This document shows positions 35,551-45,252 of a stretch of DNA of 64,000 bases, piece by piece. Numbering within the stretch: position 1 is the stretch's first letter; each line of letters opens with the position of its first letter. The position numbers and the translations under genes are program-made. Source of the DNA: Mobilitalea sibirica (GTDB lineage Bacteria > Bacillota > Clostridia > Lachnospirales > Lachnospiraceae). The stretch covers positions 1 through 64,000 of the forward strand of contig NZ_JAEAGR010000019.1 in NCBI RefSeq assembly GCF_015999265.1, written 5' to 3'. The notes beneath the pieces are model-generated. The model saw nothing but the letters and a program-made list of their open reading frames with translations. It ran no database searches and was not told the DNA's origin.

Positions 35551-36732
35551 TTAGTAGCTCCAATAAGATTTCATATTCTTTTCTTCCAGTTCTTTAATAA
35601 AATTTTGCTTTAAATGTAAGAAATATTCCAATTCAGTTAATATCTGATAAAGAATGGCTCTATATTCAAATTCAATTCGGTTTTTTGGTAATTCTTCTTT
35701 CTGATAATATTGATATAGCTCTTCGAATTCTTTCACCAGTCCTTTCACATTGTTTAACTCATGAAAAGACCTGGCTATACTCTCCATAAAATCTGCTATC
35801 GGATAGGTCTGCCTTAATAAAACAGGAATACGATTCATATGAATTACAATATCTTTTAGTACATCAATCTGATATTTTCGCATTTCCAGATACGAAACCA
35901 TATATCTTGTATTTGCCAGCAAGGTATTACCTGCATCCTCATAGGCACTCATTAACAGATTCTCTAGACGCAAATCCAACTGTCTAAAATCCAGTTGAAT
36001 GGTATCTTTTGTTTCCATCGTACCGATAATTCTGCTACTACTCATTTTGTAATCATTATCTGTTTTCACAGCGTTCTTATCATCATTATGCTCCATTGTT
36101 GTATCCTGGGTGCTATTATCTGACGCCTCAAGCATATTCAGAAAAAGCTCCGGTGACTCCTCTGTAGCCCCTTGAACCAGACACACCTTTTTACTGCGAA
36201 GGACGTTGGCCATATTATGAAGCATAAGCTTTATCTCTTCCTCCAATGCCAACTGTTCTTTCCTTATCCGCTCTTTATATTTAGGCATGATGAGATTTAA
36301 TACAATACCAATGCCTAATCCTATCAACAATAATCCTATTTCATTCAATATCAAAGGTAAGTCCATTCTCTTCTCAATCAGAAAATGTGTCATCAAAACC
36401 GCATTCATGGATATACCTTCCTTCAATCCTGTAACTGTACAGATGGCAACAAAAAGAAAAACAAATCCTCCAAAGGCTACCGTAGTATAACCAAAGCTCT
36501 TAAATATAATATATGTTATGATGAACGCTAAAAAGAAAGCTATCATTCGCTTTATAGCAATTAACAGAGTTTCTTTCTTTGTATTCTGTATGGATAAGAT
36601 GGTAATAATTCCAGCAGAAGGACTAAAGGCAAGCCCTAGCCAATCAGCCAACAGAATAGCTACCGCAGATCCAATTGCTGTCTTTATGAGATATAAAAAA
36701 TTCACTTTTCTAATAAAATCACTATAATTCAT
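35551..36732 (-). CDS. Aromatic acid exporter-like (FUSC/ArAE) membrane protein
   Basis: 393 residues from the ATG at 36732, which follows GGAGG by 5 bases. Six hydrophobic segments occupy about residues 10-160 (LIKTAIGSAVAILLADWLGL, SPSAGIITILSIQNTKK and following), then a long cytoplasmic helical domain (about 160-393). This layout matches the aromatic acid exporter family with its C-terminal helical domain. Substrate unknown. It is divergent from the WYL regulator across a 355-base gap and may be its target. Confidence 0.8.
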   Translation of the reverse strand: MNYSDFIRKVNFLYLIKTAIGSAVAILLADWLGLAFSPSAGIITILSIQNTKKETLLIAIKRMIAFFLAFIITYIIFKSFGYTTVAFGGFVFLFVAICTVTGLKEGISMNAVLMTHFLIEKRMDLPLILNEIGLLLIGLGIGIVLNLIMPKYKERIRKEQLALEEEIKLMLHNMANVLRSKKVCLVQGATEESPELFLNMLEASDNSTQDTTMEHNDDKNAVKTDNDYKMSSSRIIGTMETKDTIQLDFRQLDLRLENLLMSAYEDAGNTLLANTRYMVSYLEMRKYQIDVLKDIVIHMNRIPVLLRQTYPIADFMESIARSFHELNNVKGLVKEFEELYQYYQKEELPKNRIEFEYRAILYQILTELEYFLHLKQNFIKELEEKNMKSYWSY

Positions 36733-36858
36733 TGTTCCTCCAAGTACTTTCATTTACATTAAAAGAATGTAGTAATATATTGGTTATATTATACATGAAT
36801 TATCTTTATTGTACCACCTAATTATCTATTGCTTTATTTTCATAAACAATGTCCGTCA

Positions 36859-36975
36859 TCCTTATCTTTCTTATCTATCCATATCTTTTCTTATCTTTTC
36901 TATCTTATCTATCTTTTCTATCTTTTCTATCTTTTCCCGTCTTTGCTATCTTTTCCCATCTCTGCTATCTCTTCC
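36859..36975. repeat. Pyrimidine-only repeat tract (TATCTTTTC units)
   Basis: About ten imperfect copies of TATCTTTTC or TATCT in almost pure C/T on the plus strand, in the divergent gap between the exporter-like gene and the WYL gene. A transcript of the exporter from the far side would carry the complementary purine tract. Not coding. Confidence 0.8.
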
Positions 36976-37036
36976 TATTCATTCAATCTTCTCTGATCTT
37001 TTTATTATTTAAAATTCACATATTCTTAATATAATA

Positions 37037-37052
37037 TGACATTGTATTGTCA
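37037..37052 (+). promoter_or_regulatory. Palindrome upstream of the WYL regulator gene
   Basis: TGACA (37037-37041) and TGTCA (37048-37052) form an inverted repeat just downstream of a TATAAT at 37030-37035. It would overlap the predicted start of transcription and could be an autoregulatory operator. Confidence 0.35.
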
Positions 37053-37087
37053 CATTATATCTGGTAATATATTGTAGAGGTGAAATT

Positions 37088-37996
37088 ATGCAAATCAATC
37101 GTTTATTTGAAATTATATATATTCTGCTCAATCGTAAGAATATTACTGCCAAAGAGTTGGCTAGACACTTTGAGGTATCAAGTCGTACCATATACCGGGA
37201 TATTGATACTCTATGCCAGGCAGGTATTCCTATTTATACCAATAAGGGAAAGGGTGGAGGGATCTGTCTTCTGGAGAATTTTGTCCTGAATAAATCCATT
37301 CTTACCAAACAGGAACAAAAGGATATCCTCTCCGCTCTACAAGGAATTAATGCAACTAGTTATGTGGAAACGGATGCTGTACTGTCAAAATTAAGTTCTC
37401 TTTTTGGTAATAATGAACCTGACTGGATTGAAGTAGATTTTTCCAACTGGGCCAATATGGAGGAGGAGAAATGTAAGTTTAACCAGTTAAAGGAATCCAT
37501 ATTAAACAGGAATCTTATTTCCTTTGACTATTATAATTCCTATGGTTCTTATTCTCATCGAATTGTTGAACCGGTTAAGCTTATTTTTCGAGCTCAGGCA
37601 TGGTATCTACATGGTTATTGTAGGGAGAAAGAAGATCTACGGTATTTTAAATTCTCTAGAATGAAAAATCTCGTTGTCAGTGAAGAAATATTTACTCCAA
37701 GACCGTTAATAAAACCCGAGAAGGAGCGGGATTATTCTCATAACACACAAAAAACATCTATAGTGCTTAAAGTAGACGCCGAACTGGCTTTTCGTATCTG
37801 TGATGAATTCCCTAATGAATCTGTTCAAAAGAATGAAGATGGAAGTTTTCTAATTCATGCTGATATGTATCTGGACGGATGGTTATACAGCTATTTGATG
37901 TCCTTTGAGGATCATCTGGAGGTACTGGAACCTAAGAGTGTGCGGGAAGAGATGATTAAGAAACTAAAAAATACACTAAATAAATATGACAACTAG
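37088..37996 (+). CDS. HTH-WYL transcriptional regulator
   Basis: 302 residues. The N-terminal HTH_11 domain (about 3-58) reads ITAKELARHFEVSSRTIYRDI, followed by NKGKGGGICLL. The WYL domain (about 140-220) has NRNLISFDYYNSYG and the name-giving triad in AQAWYLHGYC. A C-terminal extension (about 225-300) is the usual WCX region. Family members sense nucleotides or other ligands and often act as repressors or activators of nearby genes. GAGGTGA lies 5 bases before the ATG. The divergent exporter-like gene is the natural candidate target. Confidence 0.9.
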   Translation: MQINRLFEIIYILLNRKNITAKELARHFEVSSRTIYRDIDTLCQAGIPIYTNKGKGGGICLLENFVLNKSILTKQEQKDILSALQGINATSYVETDAVLSKLSSLFGNNEPDWIEVDFSNWANMEEEKCKFNQLKESILNRNLISFDYYNSYGSYSHRIVEPVKLIFRAQAWYLHGYCREKEDLRYFKFSRMKNLVVSEEIFTPRPLIKPEKERDYSHNTQKTSIVLKVDAELAFRICDEFPNESVQKNEDGSFLIHADMYLDGWLYSYLMSFEDHLEVLEPKSVREEMIKKLKNTLNKYDN

Positions 37997-38233
37997 TTTT
38001 CATATCCAAGATGTTATTATGTTAATAATTGTATAGATTTCATTCAGGTTGTATCCATCTTATTTAAACAATAAATATAGATTGATTTATTAAATGTTAA
38101 ATTATCATCAAAATATGATAGATTTTTTTACACGCCTTGTAATGATAAAAACACAGACAGGCTATATTCACTAATATAAATGCCCTGTAAAGATAGTATA
38201 TATGATACTCTTTAAGAAAATGAGGATGATAAT

Positions 38234-39124
38234 ATGAGAACTATTCCAGCCAAAACCATCCTATCTCATTGTAAAGATGATTCCTGGTTTGGTAATGATT
38301 ATAATATGAATTTATACAAGGGTTGTTGCCATGACTGTATCTATTGTGACAGCCGAAGCAGTTGTTATCAAATTGAGGATTTTGAAGTAGTCCGTTCTAA
38401 AGAAAATGCCATATCCATCCTGGAAAATGAGCTAAGAAGAAAACAAAAGACCGGTGTGATTGGTACTGGTTCCATGAGTGATCCCTATAATCCATACGAG
38501 TTAAAATATCAATTAACCAGACAGGCACTTAATCTAATCGATACTTATCACTTCGGCGTCTCCATAGCCACAAAAAGTAGCTTAATTACAAGAGATGTTG
38601 ATCTATTAGAAAATATAGCAAGTCATTCACCGGTATTATGTAAGATCACCATCACCTCAGCCGATGATACCATGGCGACTAAGATTGAGCCAAAGGTGTG
38701 TATCTCCTCAAAGCGTTTTGAAGCCGTAAAAAAACTTTCGGATCATAATATATATTCCGGTATTTTAATGATGCCTCTCCTCCCCTTCCTTACAGATACC
38801 GAAGAAAATGTTAGAAAAATTATTCATATGGCATATGATAACGGAGCTAAATTTATCTATCCGATCTTTGGAATGTCACTGCGTACCGGTCAAAGAGAAT
38901 ATTATTATCAAAAGCTTGATTTACTTTTTCCTGACCTAAATCTTACACAACTCTATCAACAACGCTATAAGGATTTATATGAATGTTATAGTCCCAGAGT
39001 CAGGGAGTTAAAACAGATGTTTAGAGAGGAATGTAACCATCGTGGTATCCTATACCACATGGAGGATATCATTGCAGCTTATAAAGACAGATATAAATAT
39101 GATCAGCTATCCTTTCTGTTCTAA
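38234..39124 (+). CDS. SPL-family radical SAM protein
   Basis: 296 residues. The radical-SAM cluster motif C-x3-C-x2-C is in GCCHDCIYC near residues 31-38, and GTGSMSDPYNPYE follows near residue 77. The sequence belongs to the family that contains spore photoproduct lyase (COG1533), but most members are uncharacterised and this one lacks obvious SPL-specific features I can confirm. It should bind a 4Fe-4S cluster and cleave S-adenosylmethionine. Monocistronic, ended by a strong terminator. Confidence 0.85.
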   Translation: MRTIPAKTILSHCKDDSWFGNDYNMNLYKGCCHDCIYCDSRSSCYQIEDFEVVRSKENAISILENELRRKQKTGVIGTGSMSDPYNPYELKYQLTRQALNLIDTYHFGVSIATKSSLITRDVDLLENIASHSPVLCKITITSADDTMATKIEPKVCISSKRFEAVKKLSDHNIYSGILMMPLLPFLTDTEENVRKIIHMAYDNGAKFIYPIFGMSLRTGQREYYYQKLDLLFPDLNLTQLYQQRYKDLYECYSPRVRELKQMFREECNHRGILYHMEDIIAAYKDRYKYDQLSFLF

Positions 39125-39137
39125 CATATATAACATA

Positions 39138-39195
39138 GTCCCATTCATTATCCGTTTGAATTAATGTCATCAAAGATAATGAATGGGACCCTTTT
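39138..39195 (+). terminator. Terminator of the radical SAM gene
   Basis: Perfect 15-base arms at 39138-39152 and 39175-39189, followed by CCTTTTTATT. Confidence 0.88.
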
Positions 39196-39239
39196 TATTA
39201 TATTTATGCTTTTTAATGAGAATGAAACAATTTATCTAC

Positions 39240-40514
39240 TTATAGTTTTTCCAAACTCTGTTCAATGTCTGCAACAATATCATCCACATTTTCAATACCT
39301 ATGGACATACGAATTAAATCAGGGGTAATACCGCAATCAATCAGCTGCTGATCGGTCAGCTGTCTATGCGTCGTACTTGCAGGATGGAGGACACCGGTTC
39401 TAGCGTCTGCCACATGAACAACAATTGCTGCCAGCTTTAAGCTGTCCATGAACTTGATCGCCGCTTCTCTTCCACCCTTAATACCAAAGGAGATAACGCC
39501 GCAGGTGCCATTAGGAAGATACTTCTGCGCCAAATCATAATATTTATTATTTTCTAAGCCGGGGTAGTTAACCCAAGAAATTTTGTCCTGTTTTTCCAGA
39601 TACTTAGCTACGGTTAATGCATTACTGCAATGTCTTTCCATTCTAAGATGGAGTGTTTCAAGACCGATATTTAATAAGAATGCATTATTAGGCGAAGGTG
39701 TGGATCCTAAGTCACGCATCAATTGAACTCTGGCCTTCGTAATAAAAGCAGTTTTGCCGCAATCTCTGGTATAAACCATGCCATGATAGGAAGCATCCGG
39801 TGTGGATAATCCCGGAAATTTCCCGTTATCCCAATTAAAATTACCGCTGTCTACAATTACACCCCCCAGCGCTACCGCATGACCATCCATATATTTTGAA
39901 GTGGAATGAATAACGATATCTGCACCGAATTCAATCGGCCTGCAATTAATCGGAGTGGCAAAGGTATTATCAACAATCAAAGGAACTCCATTATTATGAG
40001 CCAGTGTAGAAAGCTTCTCAATATCAGCAATCGCTAAAGCTGGATTTGCTATGGTCTCTGCAAATATCAGCTTCGTATTATCTTTGATTTCTTTTTGTAA
40101 TTCTTCTATGGATGCATCCGCATCTACAAAGCTCACATCAATTCCCATACGTTTTAATGTAACCGCAAAGAGATTAAAGGTTCCGCCATATATGGTTCCG
40201 GCAGATATCAGATGATCTCCGGCGCTACAGATATTAATTACCGCAATCAGACTTGCTGCCTGTCCGGAAGAGGTGCACATTGCTCCAACTCCTCCTTCCA
40301 AAGCTGCTATCTTCTTTTCTACGTAATCAACCGTTGGATTCGCCAGTCTGGTATAAAAAAACCCTTCCTCAACAAGGTCAAACAATTTACCTACATGCTC
40401 GCTGGAATCGTATTTATAGGTTGTACTCTGGTAGATAGGTACAACTCTTGCCTCACCATTCTTAGGTTGATATCCTTCCTGAATACACTTCGTGTCAATA
40501 TGATAGTTGTTCAT
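39240..40514 (-). CDS. metY: O-acetylhomoserine sulfhydrylase, PLP-dependent
   Basis: 424 residues, the usual length of MetY-type enzymes. It makes homocysteine from O-acetylhomoserine and sulfide in methionine synthesis. Marks are the N-terminal STTYKYDSSEHVG block, the PLP-stacking region CTSSGQAASL near residue 80, the PLP Lys in HSTSKYMDGHAV near 207 and the end block HPASTTHRQL with SIGIENVDDI. The start is preceded by AAAGGGTGG. The gene is transcribed alone. I see no S-box in its leader. Closely related cystathionine synthases or lyases cannot be fully excluded, but length and end blocks favour MetY. Confidence 0.9.
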   Translation of the reverse strand: MNNYHIDTKCIQEGYQPKNGEARVVPIYQSTTYKYDSSEHVGKLFDLVEEGFFYTRLANPTVDYVEKKIAALEGGVGAMCTSSGQAASLIAVINICSAGDHLISAGTIYGGTFNLFAVTLKRMGIDVSFVDADASIEELQKEIKDNTKLIFAETIANPALAIADIEKLSTLAHNNGVPLIVDNTFATPINCRPIEFGADIVIHSTSKYMDGHAVALGGVIVDSGNFNWDNGKFPGLSTPDASYHGMVYTRDCGKTAFITKARVQLMRDLGSTPSPNNAFLLNIGLETLHLRMERHCSNALTVAKYLEKQDKISWVNYPGLENNKYYDLAQKYLPNGTCGVISFGIKGGREAAIKFMDSLKLAAIVVHVADARTGVLHPASTTHRQLTDQQLIDCGITPDLIRMSIGIENVDDIVADIEQSLEKL

Positions 40515-40622
40515 ATGTTATTCCACCCTTTCCTTACGTAATTATTACCAAACTGCCAATTCCATTTATTCATTTCATAAAACTATTCTAAATTGTTAAC
40601 CCATATATATTTTATATGAAAT

Positions 40623-40650
40623 AATATAACGACAAGAGGGTCTTTGTCAA
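40623..40650 (-). promoter_or_regulatory. Promoter of metY
   Basis: On the minus strand TTGACA (40645-40650) and TATATT (40623-40628) are separated by 16 bases. The spacer holds an imperfect GACAA/TTGTC palindrome that might be an operator. Confidence 0.5.
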
Positions 40651-40718
40651 GAAAATAAAACCATTATTGTAAAATAATTCAAACATTATGTAATCTTCTT
40701 ATATAATCATATAAAGCA

Positions 40719-40779
40719 AAGGCTCATCTAAGACAATATATAATGCACAGCATTAGATATATTATCATAAATGAGCCTT
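40719..40779 (-). terminator. Terminator of thrS
   Basis: Outer arms AAGGCTCAT (40719-40727) and ATGAGCCTT (40771-40779) are perfect, with an inner ATAATGC/GCATTA pairing. On the minus strand TTTGCTTTATA follows. Confidence 0.65.
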
Positions 40780-40852
40780 AATGAAATAACAGGTATTTGG
40801 GTGTACCCATATTTTAACATAATTTTCTAATTAATTAAATAACCCATATGGA

Positions 40853-42817
40853 TTATTTTTCGTTCTCTGTTACTTCTATTTTTCTAATCTCCTTAGTTCT
40901 GATTTCTTTGCAGATTTCATCTATAAAAGTACCAAGTGGTTTCTGGCCTTCATCACCAAGGTAGCGGCTTCTTACGGACACAGCGCCCTCTTCCTCTTCC
41001 TTTTGTCCTACGATTAACATGTAGGGAACACGCTCCAACCTTGCTTCACGGATCTTATACCCAATCTTCTCAGCTCTTTGATCCACAGTAACTAAAACTC
41101 CGTTCTGTTGCAGTTCATCTTTGACTTTCTGAGCATAGTCATGGTATTTTTCAGATATCGGAAGAACTCTAACCTGCTCCGGACATAACCAGGTAGGGAA
41201 CATTCCTGCATATTTTTCAATCAGCCAAGCCAGAGTTCTTTCATAGCATCCCATACTGGTTCTGTGAATGATATAAGGACGCTTTTTCTCACCACCGGCA
41301 TCGATATAGAACATATCAAAACGTTCTGCCAATACAAAATCCAACTGAAGGGTAATCATGGTATCTTCCTTACCATATACATTTCTGGCTTGAATATCCA
41401 ACTTAGGGCCATAGAATGCTGCTTCACCATCTGCTTCCGAGAAATTAACTCCCAGATGTACAAGCATTTCGCGCATTTTATTCTGCATCCTTTCCCACTG
41501 TTCTTCATCACCGAGATACTTTGCTTTATTGTTCGGATCCCATTTAGATAAACGGTAGGTTACATCATTCTCAAGTCCTAATACTTTCAAGCAATACATC
41601 GCCAGGTCAAGACAGCCTGCGAATTCATCCTCTATCTGCTCCGGAGTAACAATCAGATGTCCCTCAGAGATTGTAAACTGCCTAACTCTGGTTAGTCCGT
41701 GCATTTCGCCGGAGTCCTCGTTACGGAATAAGGTTGAAGTCTCACCATATCGAAGAGGAAGGTCCCGATAGCTCTTCTGGCTTTGCTTATATACATAGTA
41801 TTGGAACGGACAGGTCATAGGACGAAGAGCAAATACTTCAGAATCTTTATCCTCTTCGTCGCCAAGTACGAACATACCTTCTTTATAGTGTCCCCAATGG
41901 TCAGAGATAACATATAGATCCTTCTTAGCCATTAACGGAGTTTTTGTTCTTACATAACCACGACGTTCCTCTTCATCCTCAATCCACCTTTGTAGCGTTT
42001 GAACAATCTTAGCACCCTTAGGCATCAAGAGTGGAAGTCCCTGACCAATTACATCTACCGTTGTGAAAATCTCCATCTCACGACCCAATTTATTATGATC
42101 GCGTTTTTTAATATCCTCAAGATGTACCAGATATTCCTCAAGCTCAGCATTCTTAGTGAAAGCAGTACCATATACTCTGGTTAACATTTTATTCTTCTCG
42201 GAACCTTTCCAATATGCACCGGAGGAAGAAATCAACTTTATTGCCTTAATTGTCTTCGTACTCATAAGATGCGGACCGGCACATAAATCCACAAAATCTC
42301 CCTGCTGATAGAACGAAATCTCTGATTCCTCAGGAAGGTCTTCAATCAGTTCCACTTTATAGTTTTCACCCTTTTCCTGCATCAGTGCAATTGCTTCATT
42401 TCTCGGAAGGGTATAACGAACCAACTCAGCACCCTCTTTTATAATCTTTTTCATTTCCTTTTCGAGTTCATCCAGTGCAGCCCTGTCAAAAGGCTCGCAG
42501 TCAAAGTCATAATAAAATCCGGTATCAATGGACGGTCCGATAGCAAGCTTCGCTTTGGGATACAGTCTTTTTACTGCCTGTGCCAGTACATGGGAAGCGG
42601 TATGACGATATGCAGCTTTACCTGCTTCATCATTAAAGGTTAATATATTTAATTCGCAGTCAACATCAACTACGGTTCGAAGATCCACCACCTTACCGTT
42701 TAGTTCACCTGCACATGCCACTCTAGCCAGACCTTCGCTGATGTCAACGGCAATTTCATACACTGACTTTGGAAATTCATACTCTTTTACAGAGCCGTCT
42801 TTTAACGTAATCTTCAT
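40853..42817 (-). CDS. thrS: Threonyl-tRNA synthetase
   Basis: 654 residues, full length. Domains: TGS (about 1-60), second editing domain (about 65-230) with HTASH and CAGPH zinc ligands, class II catalytic core (about 265-535) with RNEDSGEMHGLTRVRQF motif 2 and HRTSMGCYERTLAWLIE motif 3, and anticodon-binding domain (about 540-640). It charges tRNA-Thr. A T-box leader controls it, so uncharged tRNA-Thr should relieve termination. It is a single-gene unit with its own promoter and terminator. Confidence 0.98.
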   Translation of the reverse strand: MKITLKDGSVKEYEFPKSVYEIAVDISEGLARVACAGELNGKVVDLRTVVDVDCELNILTFNDEAGKAAYRHTASHVLAQAVKRLYPKAKLAIGPSIDTGFYYDFDCEPFDRAALDELEKEMKKIIKEGAELVRYTLPRNEAIALMQEKGENYKVELIEDLPEESEISFYQQGDFVDLCAGPHLMSTKTIKAIKLISSSGAYWKGSEKNKMLTRVYGTAFTKNAELEEYLVHLEDIKKRDHNKLGREMEIFTTVDVIGQGLPLLMPKGAKIVQTLQRWIEDEEERRGYVRTKTPLMAKKDLYVISDHWGHYKEGMFVLGDEEDKDSEVFALRPMTCPFQYYVYKQSQKSYRDLPLRYGETSTLFRNEDSGEMHGLTRVRQFTISEGHLIVTPEQIEDEFAGCLDLAMYCLKVLGLENDVTYRLSKWDPNNKAKYLGDEEQWERMQNKMREMLVHLGVNFSEADGEAAFYGPKLDIQARNVYGKEDTMITLQLDFVLAERFDMFYIDAGGEKKRPYIIHRTSMGCYERTLAWLIEKYAGMFPTWLCPEQVRVLPISEKYHDYAQKVKDELQQNGVLVTVDQRAEKIGYKIREARLERVPYMLIVGQKEEEEGAVSVRSRYLGDEGQKPLGTFIDEICKEIRTKEIRKIEVTENEK

Positions 42818-42845
42818 AATTAAAACTCCTTTCTGAAATTAAAAT

Positions 42846-43088
42846 AGAAAAAGCCCGTCTCTTTCGACTTGGCTTCAAATCGAAAGGGACGAGCGTATAG
42901 ATACGTCGCGGTTCCACCCTTATTGGTGCATAGCACCCACTTCATTCGATTATAACGGAATCACCGGACCGGATTAGGGTCACTCAGAGGTAGTTTTCAT
43001 ATGCTTCCAAATAAGATATTTGCACCAAATCATATCTCTCTCTGTAATCTTTCACATATTACTCGTCTCGTCATCGTATTATCAATTT
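42846..43088 (-). promoter_or_regulatory. T-box riboswitch of thrS
   Basis: The minus strand has the invariant T-box GGGTGGAACCGCG (complement of 42907-42919). Upstream are the Stem I marks AGAGAG, GGTGCAAATATC and GAAAACTACCTCTGAGTG; the likely specifier codon is ACC or the overlapping ACT, both threonine. A terminator stem with arms 42853-42867 and 42880-42894 (13 of 15 pairs) ends in a T-run just before the thrS ribosome site. Binding of uncharged tRNA-Thr should favour the antiterminator. Confidence 0.95.
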
Positions 43089-43094
43089 GAACTT

Positions 43095-43122
43095 ATTATA
43101 ACATTCTTAGTCGTAAAGTCAA
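43095..43122 (-). promoter_or_regulatory. Promoter of the T-box/thrS transcript
   Basis: On the minus strand TTGACT (43117-43122) and TATAAT (43095-43100) are 16 bases apart, placing initiation just before T-box Stem I. Confidence 0.75.
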
Positions 43123-43158
43123 GGTGTTTTTTTCTGGGTGCTGTCTATTGTTGGACGC

Positions 43159-43668
43159 TTACCATAATTGTCTTGCAAAGGAAACAACATTCGCTATACC
43201 GATAGAATTATCACTAATTTTTTTGACCGGTCTGAGTTTGTATTTAAGATCTTCCCAAAACTCACCAAAAACGTTCCAAAACCAGGTAAGTGCTTTAAAT
43301 ATAACGTCTTCAAATAAGAAAAGAAAGAATATCTTTCCGGGTATAAATAATAGAAGACAAAGTAATAGCGAAATCAAATTAATCTTTGTTAGCACTTTTC
43401 CGGAATAAAATACAATCCAAGTCTTTCGTAGTTTTTTAAGATTATGACCCACATAAAGAAACATCATAACCGCAAAGGGGAATAAGAAATTCATACATAG
43501 CATTAATGTAAAAAAAACCAACAACCAATGAAATACCAGATACCTAACCAGATATTTCTTTGGTGGATTAGCCGGATCAGCTTCGTCTCTTAATCTTTCC
43601 AGTTTAGTCGTTCTATAAGTAAACGTTTGTTTTGGCTTATGCCTGGATGAATTTGGTTCAAAATACAT
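43159..43668 (-). CDS. Small membrane protein of unknown function
   Basis: 169 residues. A basic N-terminus (about 1-45) is followed by two long hydrophobic hairpin regions (about 42-75 and 95-130) and a soluble C-terminal tail. No family recognised. A GGGGGAGG site precedes the ATG well, which supports a real gene. It begins 36 bases downstream of the M16 peptidase gene on the same strand, so the two are probably cotranscribed. The thrS promoter starts 37 bases after its stop. Confidence 0.7.
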   Translation of the reverse strand: MYFEPNSSRHKPKQTFTYRTTKLERLRDEADPANPPKKYLVRYLVFHWLLVFFTLMLCMNFLFPFAVMMFLYVGHNLKKLRKTWIVFYSGKVLTKINLISLLLCLLLFIPGKIFFLFLFEDVIFKALTWFWNVFGEFWEDLKYKLRPVKKISDNSIGIANVVSFARQLW

Positions 43669-43704
43669 CTAAAAAACCTCCCCCATTTACTTTAATACTG
43701 ATTG

Positions 43705-44958
43705 CTAAATAAATGCTTTCAGATCAATATCATTAATATTACCTACCACGGACAAGGAACATTTATTCAGATCCAAATAACGGTTAGCAAACTCTTTGAT
43801 ATCAGAAATACTTACTCTGTTAATTCCCTCTATCAACTCTTCCATAGGAGTTACTCTTCCTCTGTTTAACATGGATTTGCCATTGGAATTCATTTTACTT
43901 TTTGCACTTTCACTTCCCAGAATGATCTCTGTCTTAATCTGTTCCTTCGTCATAGCCAGTTCTTCAGCAGTTACCCCTTTCTTCTTTAGATCACCAATAA
44001 TCTGGTAGATTTTCTTTAGAACAGTTGAAGTCTGTGAAGGGTTCATGGCTGCATAGATATGAAGCAACCCTGTCTCCTTATAGGAACTGCCATAAGAATA
44101 AATGGAATAAGTTAAACCACTGTTTTCTCTGATTTTTTGAAACAACCGGGAATTGATACTGCCTCCCAATATGGAATTTAAAATCGATAAAACAAATCGT
44201 TCCTCAGACAGATAGGAAATACAGTCAAATGCTATATTACAATGAAGTTGTTCAATATCCTTTTGCTTCTTACAGGTAACCTTATGATACTCTGGCTTAA
44301 TCCGTTCAATCACATTATTTTCACAAGATTTTTTAATTACACCAAACTGTTCCTGTAAAAGTGCAAAGATTTTATCCTCTTCAAAATTGCCTGCAACTGA
44401 TATTACCATATTATCACCGACATAGTAGGTATTAATAAAATCCATAATCTGATTCCTGCTGACCTTACGAACTACTTTCTTGGTTCCGGAAATCATATAT
44501 CCCAGGGGATGTCCTTTCCAGATTCTTTGCTGCAGCATCTCATGGGCCAGATCCTCAGGAGAATCATCATACATATCGATTTCTTCTATAATAACACCTT
44601 TCTCTTTTTTTAAAGCCTTCTCTTCTATCAGTGAATTATTGAACATATCTGCGATGATATCAATAGCTAAGGGAAGATGCTCGCTTAAGGTTGTAGCATA
44701 ATAAGAAGTAAGCTCCTTGCTGGTATATGCATTAATATTTCCACCAATCTGCGCCATCTCATCTGCTATCTGCTTCGCGCTCCTTCTGGAGGTACCCTTA
44801 AATAGCATATGTTCTATCATGTGTGCTATTCCATTATTACTGTCATCCTCATTCGAAGAGCCGACTCTCACCCAGACACCAAAGGCGGCACTTTTCAAAT
44901 AAGGCATTGTCTCCATAACTACGGTTATTCCATTCGATAACTGTTTTATTTTTGTCAT
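43705..44958 (-). CDS. M16-family zinc peptidase
   Basis: 417 residues from the ATG at 44958, preceded by AAAGGGA; the open frame extends upstream without a ribosome site. The inverted zinc motif HMIEHMLFKG (HxxEH) is near residue 47, and the downstream Glu ligand lies in the EEIDMYDDSPEDLAHE block near residue 123. An inactive M16_C domain occupies about 165-350. This is the YmxG/MlpA-type single-chain peptidase found near pnp in many Firmicutes, here about 6 kb away from pnp. Substrate unknown; probably cytoplasmic peptide degradation. Confidence 0.9.
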   Translation of the reverse strand: MTKIKQLSNGITVVMETMPYLKSAAFGVWVRVGSSNEDDSNNGIAHMIEHMLFKGTSRRSAKQIADEMAQIGGNINAYTSKELTSYYATTLSEHLPLAIDIIADMFNNSLIEEKALKKEKGVIIEEIDMYDDSPEDLAHEMLQQRIWKGHPLGYMISGTKKVVRKVSRNQIMDFINTYYVGDNMVISVAGNFEEDKIFALLQEQFGVIKKSCENNVIERIKPEYHKVTCKKQKDIEQLHCNIAFDCISYLSEERFVLSILNSILGGSINSRLFQKIRENSGLTYSIYSYGSSYKETGLLHIYAAMNPSQTSTVLKKIYQIIGDLKKKGVTAEELAMTKEQIKTEIILGSESAKSKMNSNGKSMLNRGRVTPMEELIEGINRVSISDIKEFANRYLDLNKCSLSVVGNINDIDLKAFI

Positions 44959-45225
44959 ATAGGTCCCTTTCTTAAAATCAATCATATTTTTTATGCTGCA
45001 GTGATATCGAAAGTAAATATATATAACCGCACTGATCATTACATTCGTTAATATATAACCTCAAAATATCATTCCTATATAAGGTTACTGATATTACTCT
45101 AACAAGTATTTACATTCTATTATCTGTAAGACGAAATATAAATATAGTTTCACTGAATAAAGTTAATATGTTTAAATCATTACTATCAATCGATTTTACC
45201 ATAATTTTATATCTATGGCAATATA

Positions 45226-45252
45226 ACGTAGCAAATCCTAATGTCTTCAGGT
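45226..45252. repeat. Left copy of 27-bp direct repeat flanking the IS
   Basis: 27 bases identical to 46325-46351 on the other side of the insertion sequence (28 if one ambiguous A is counted). It reads ACGTAGCAAATCC at its start and ends in CTTCAGGT. Its position fits a target-site duplication. Confidence 0.9.

Noticed and set aside
36809-37034. Two overlapping plus-strand frames of Phe/Leu/Ser repeats
   Set aside because: They translate the pyrimidine tract; being open in two frames at once points to low complexity rather than coding.
40515-40720. S-box (SAM) riboswitch before metY
   Set aside because: None of the conserved S-box core sequences is visible; only a promoter and a small palindrome were found.
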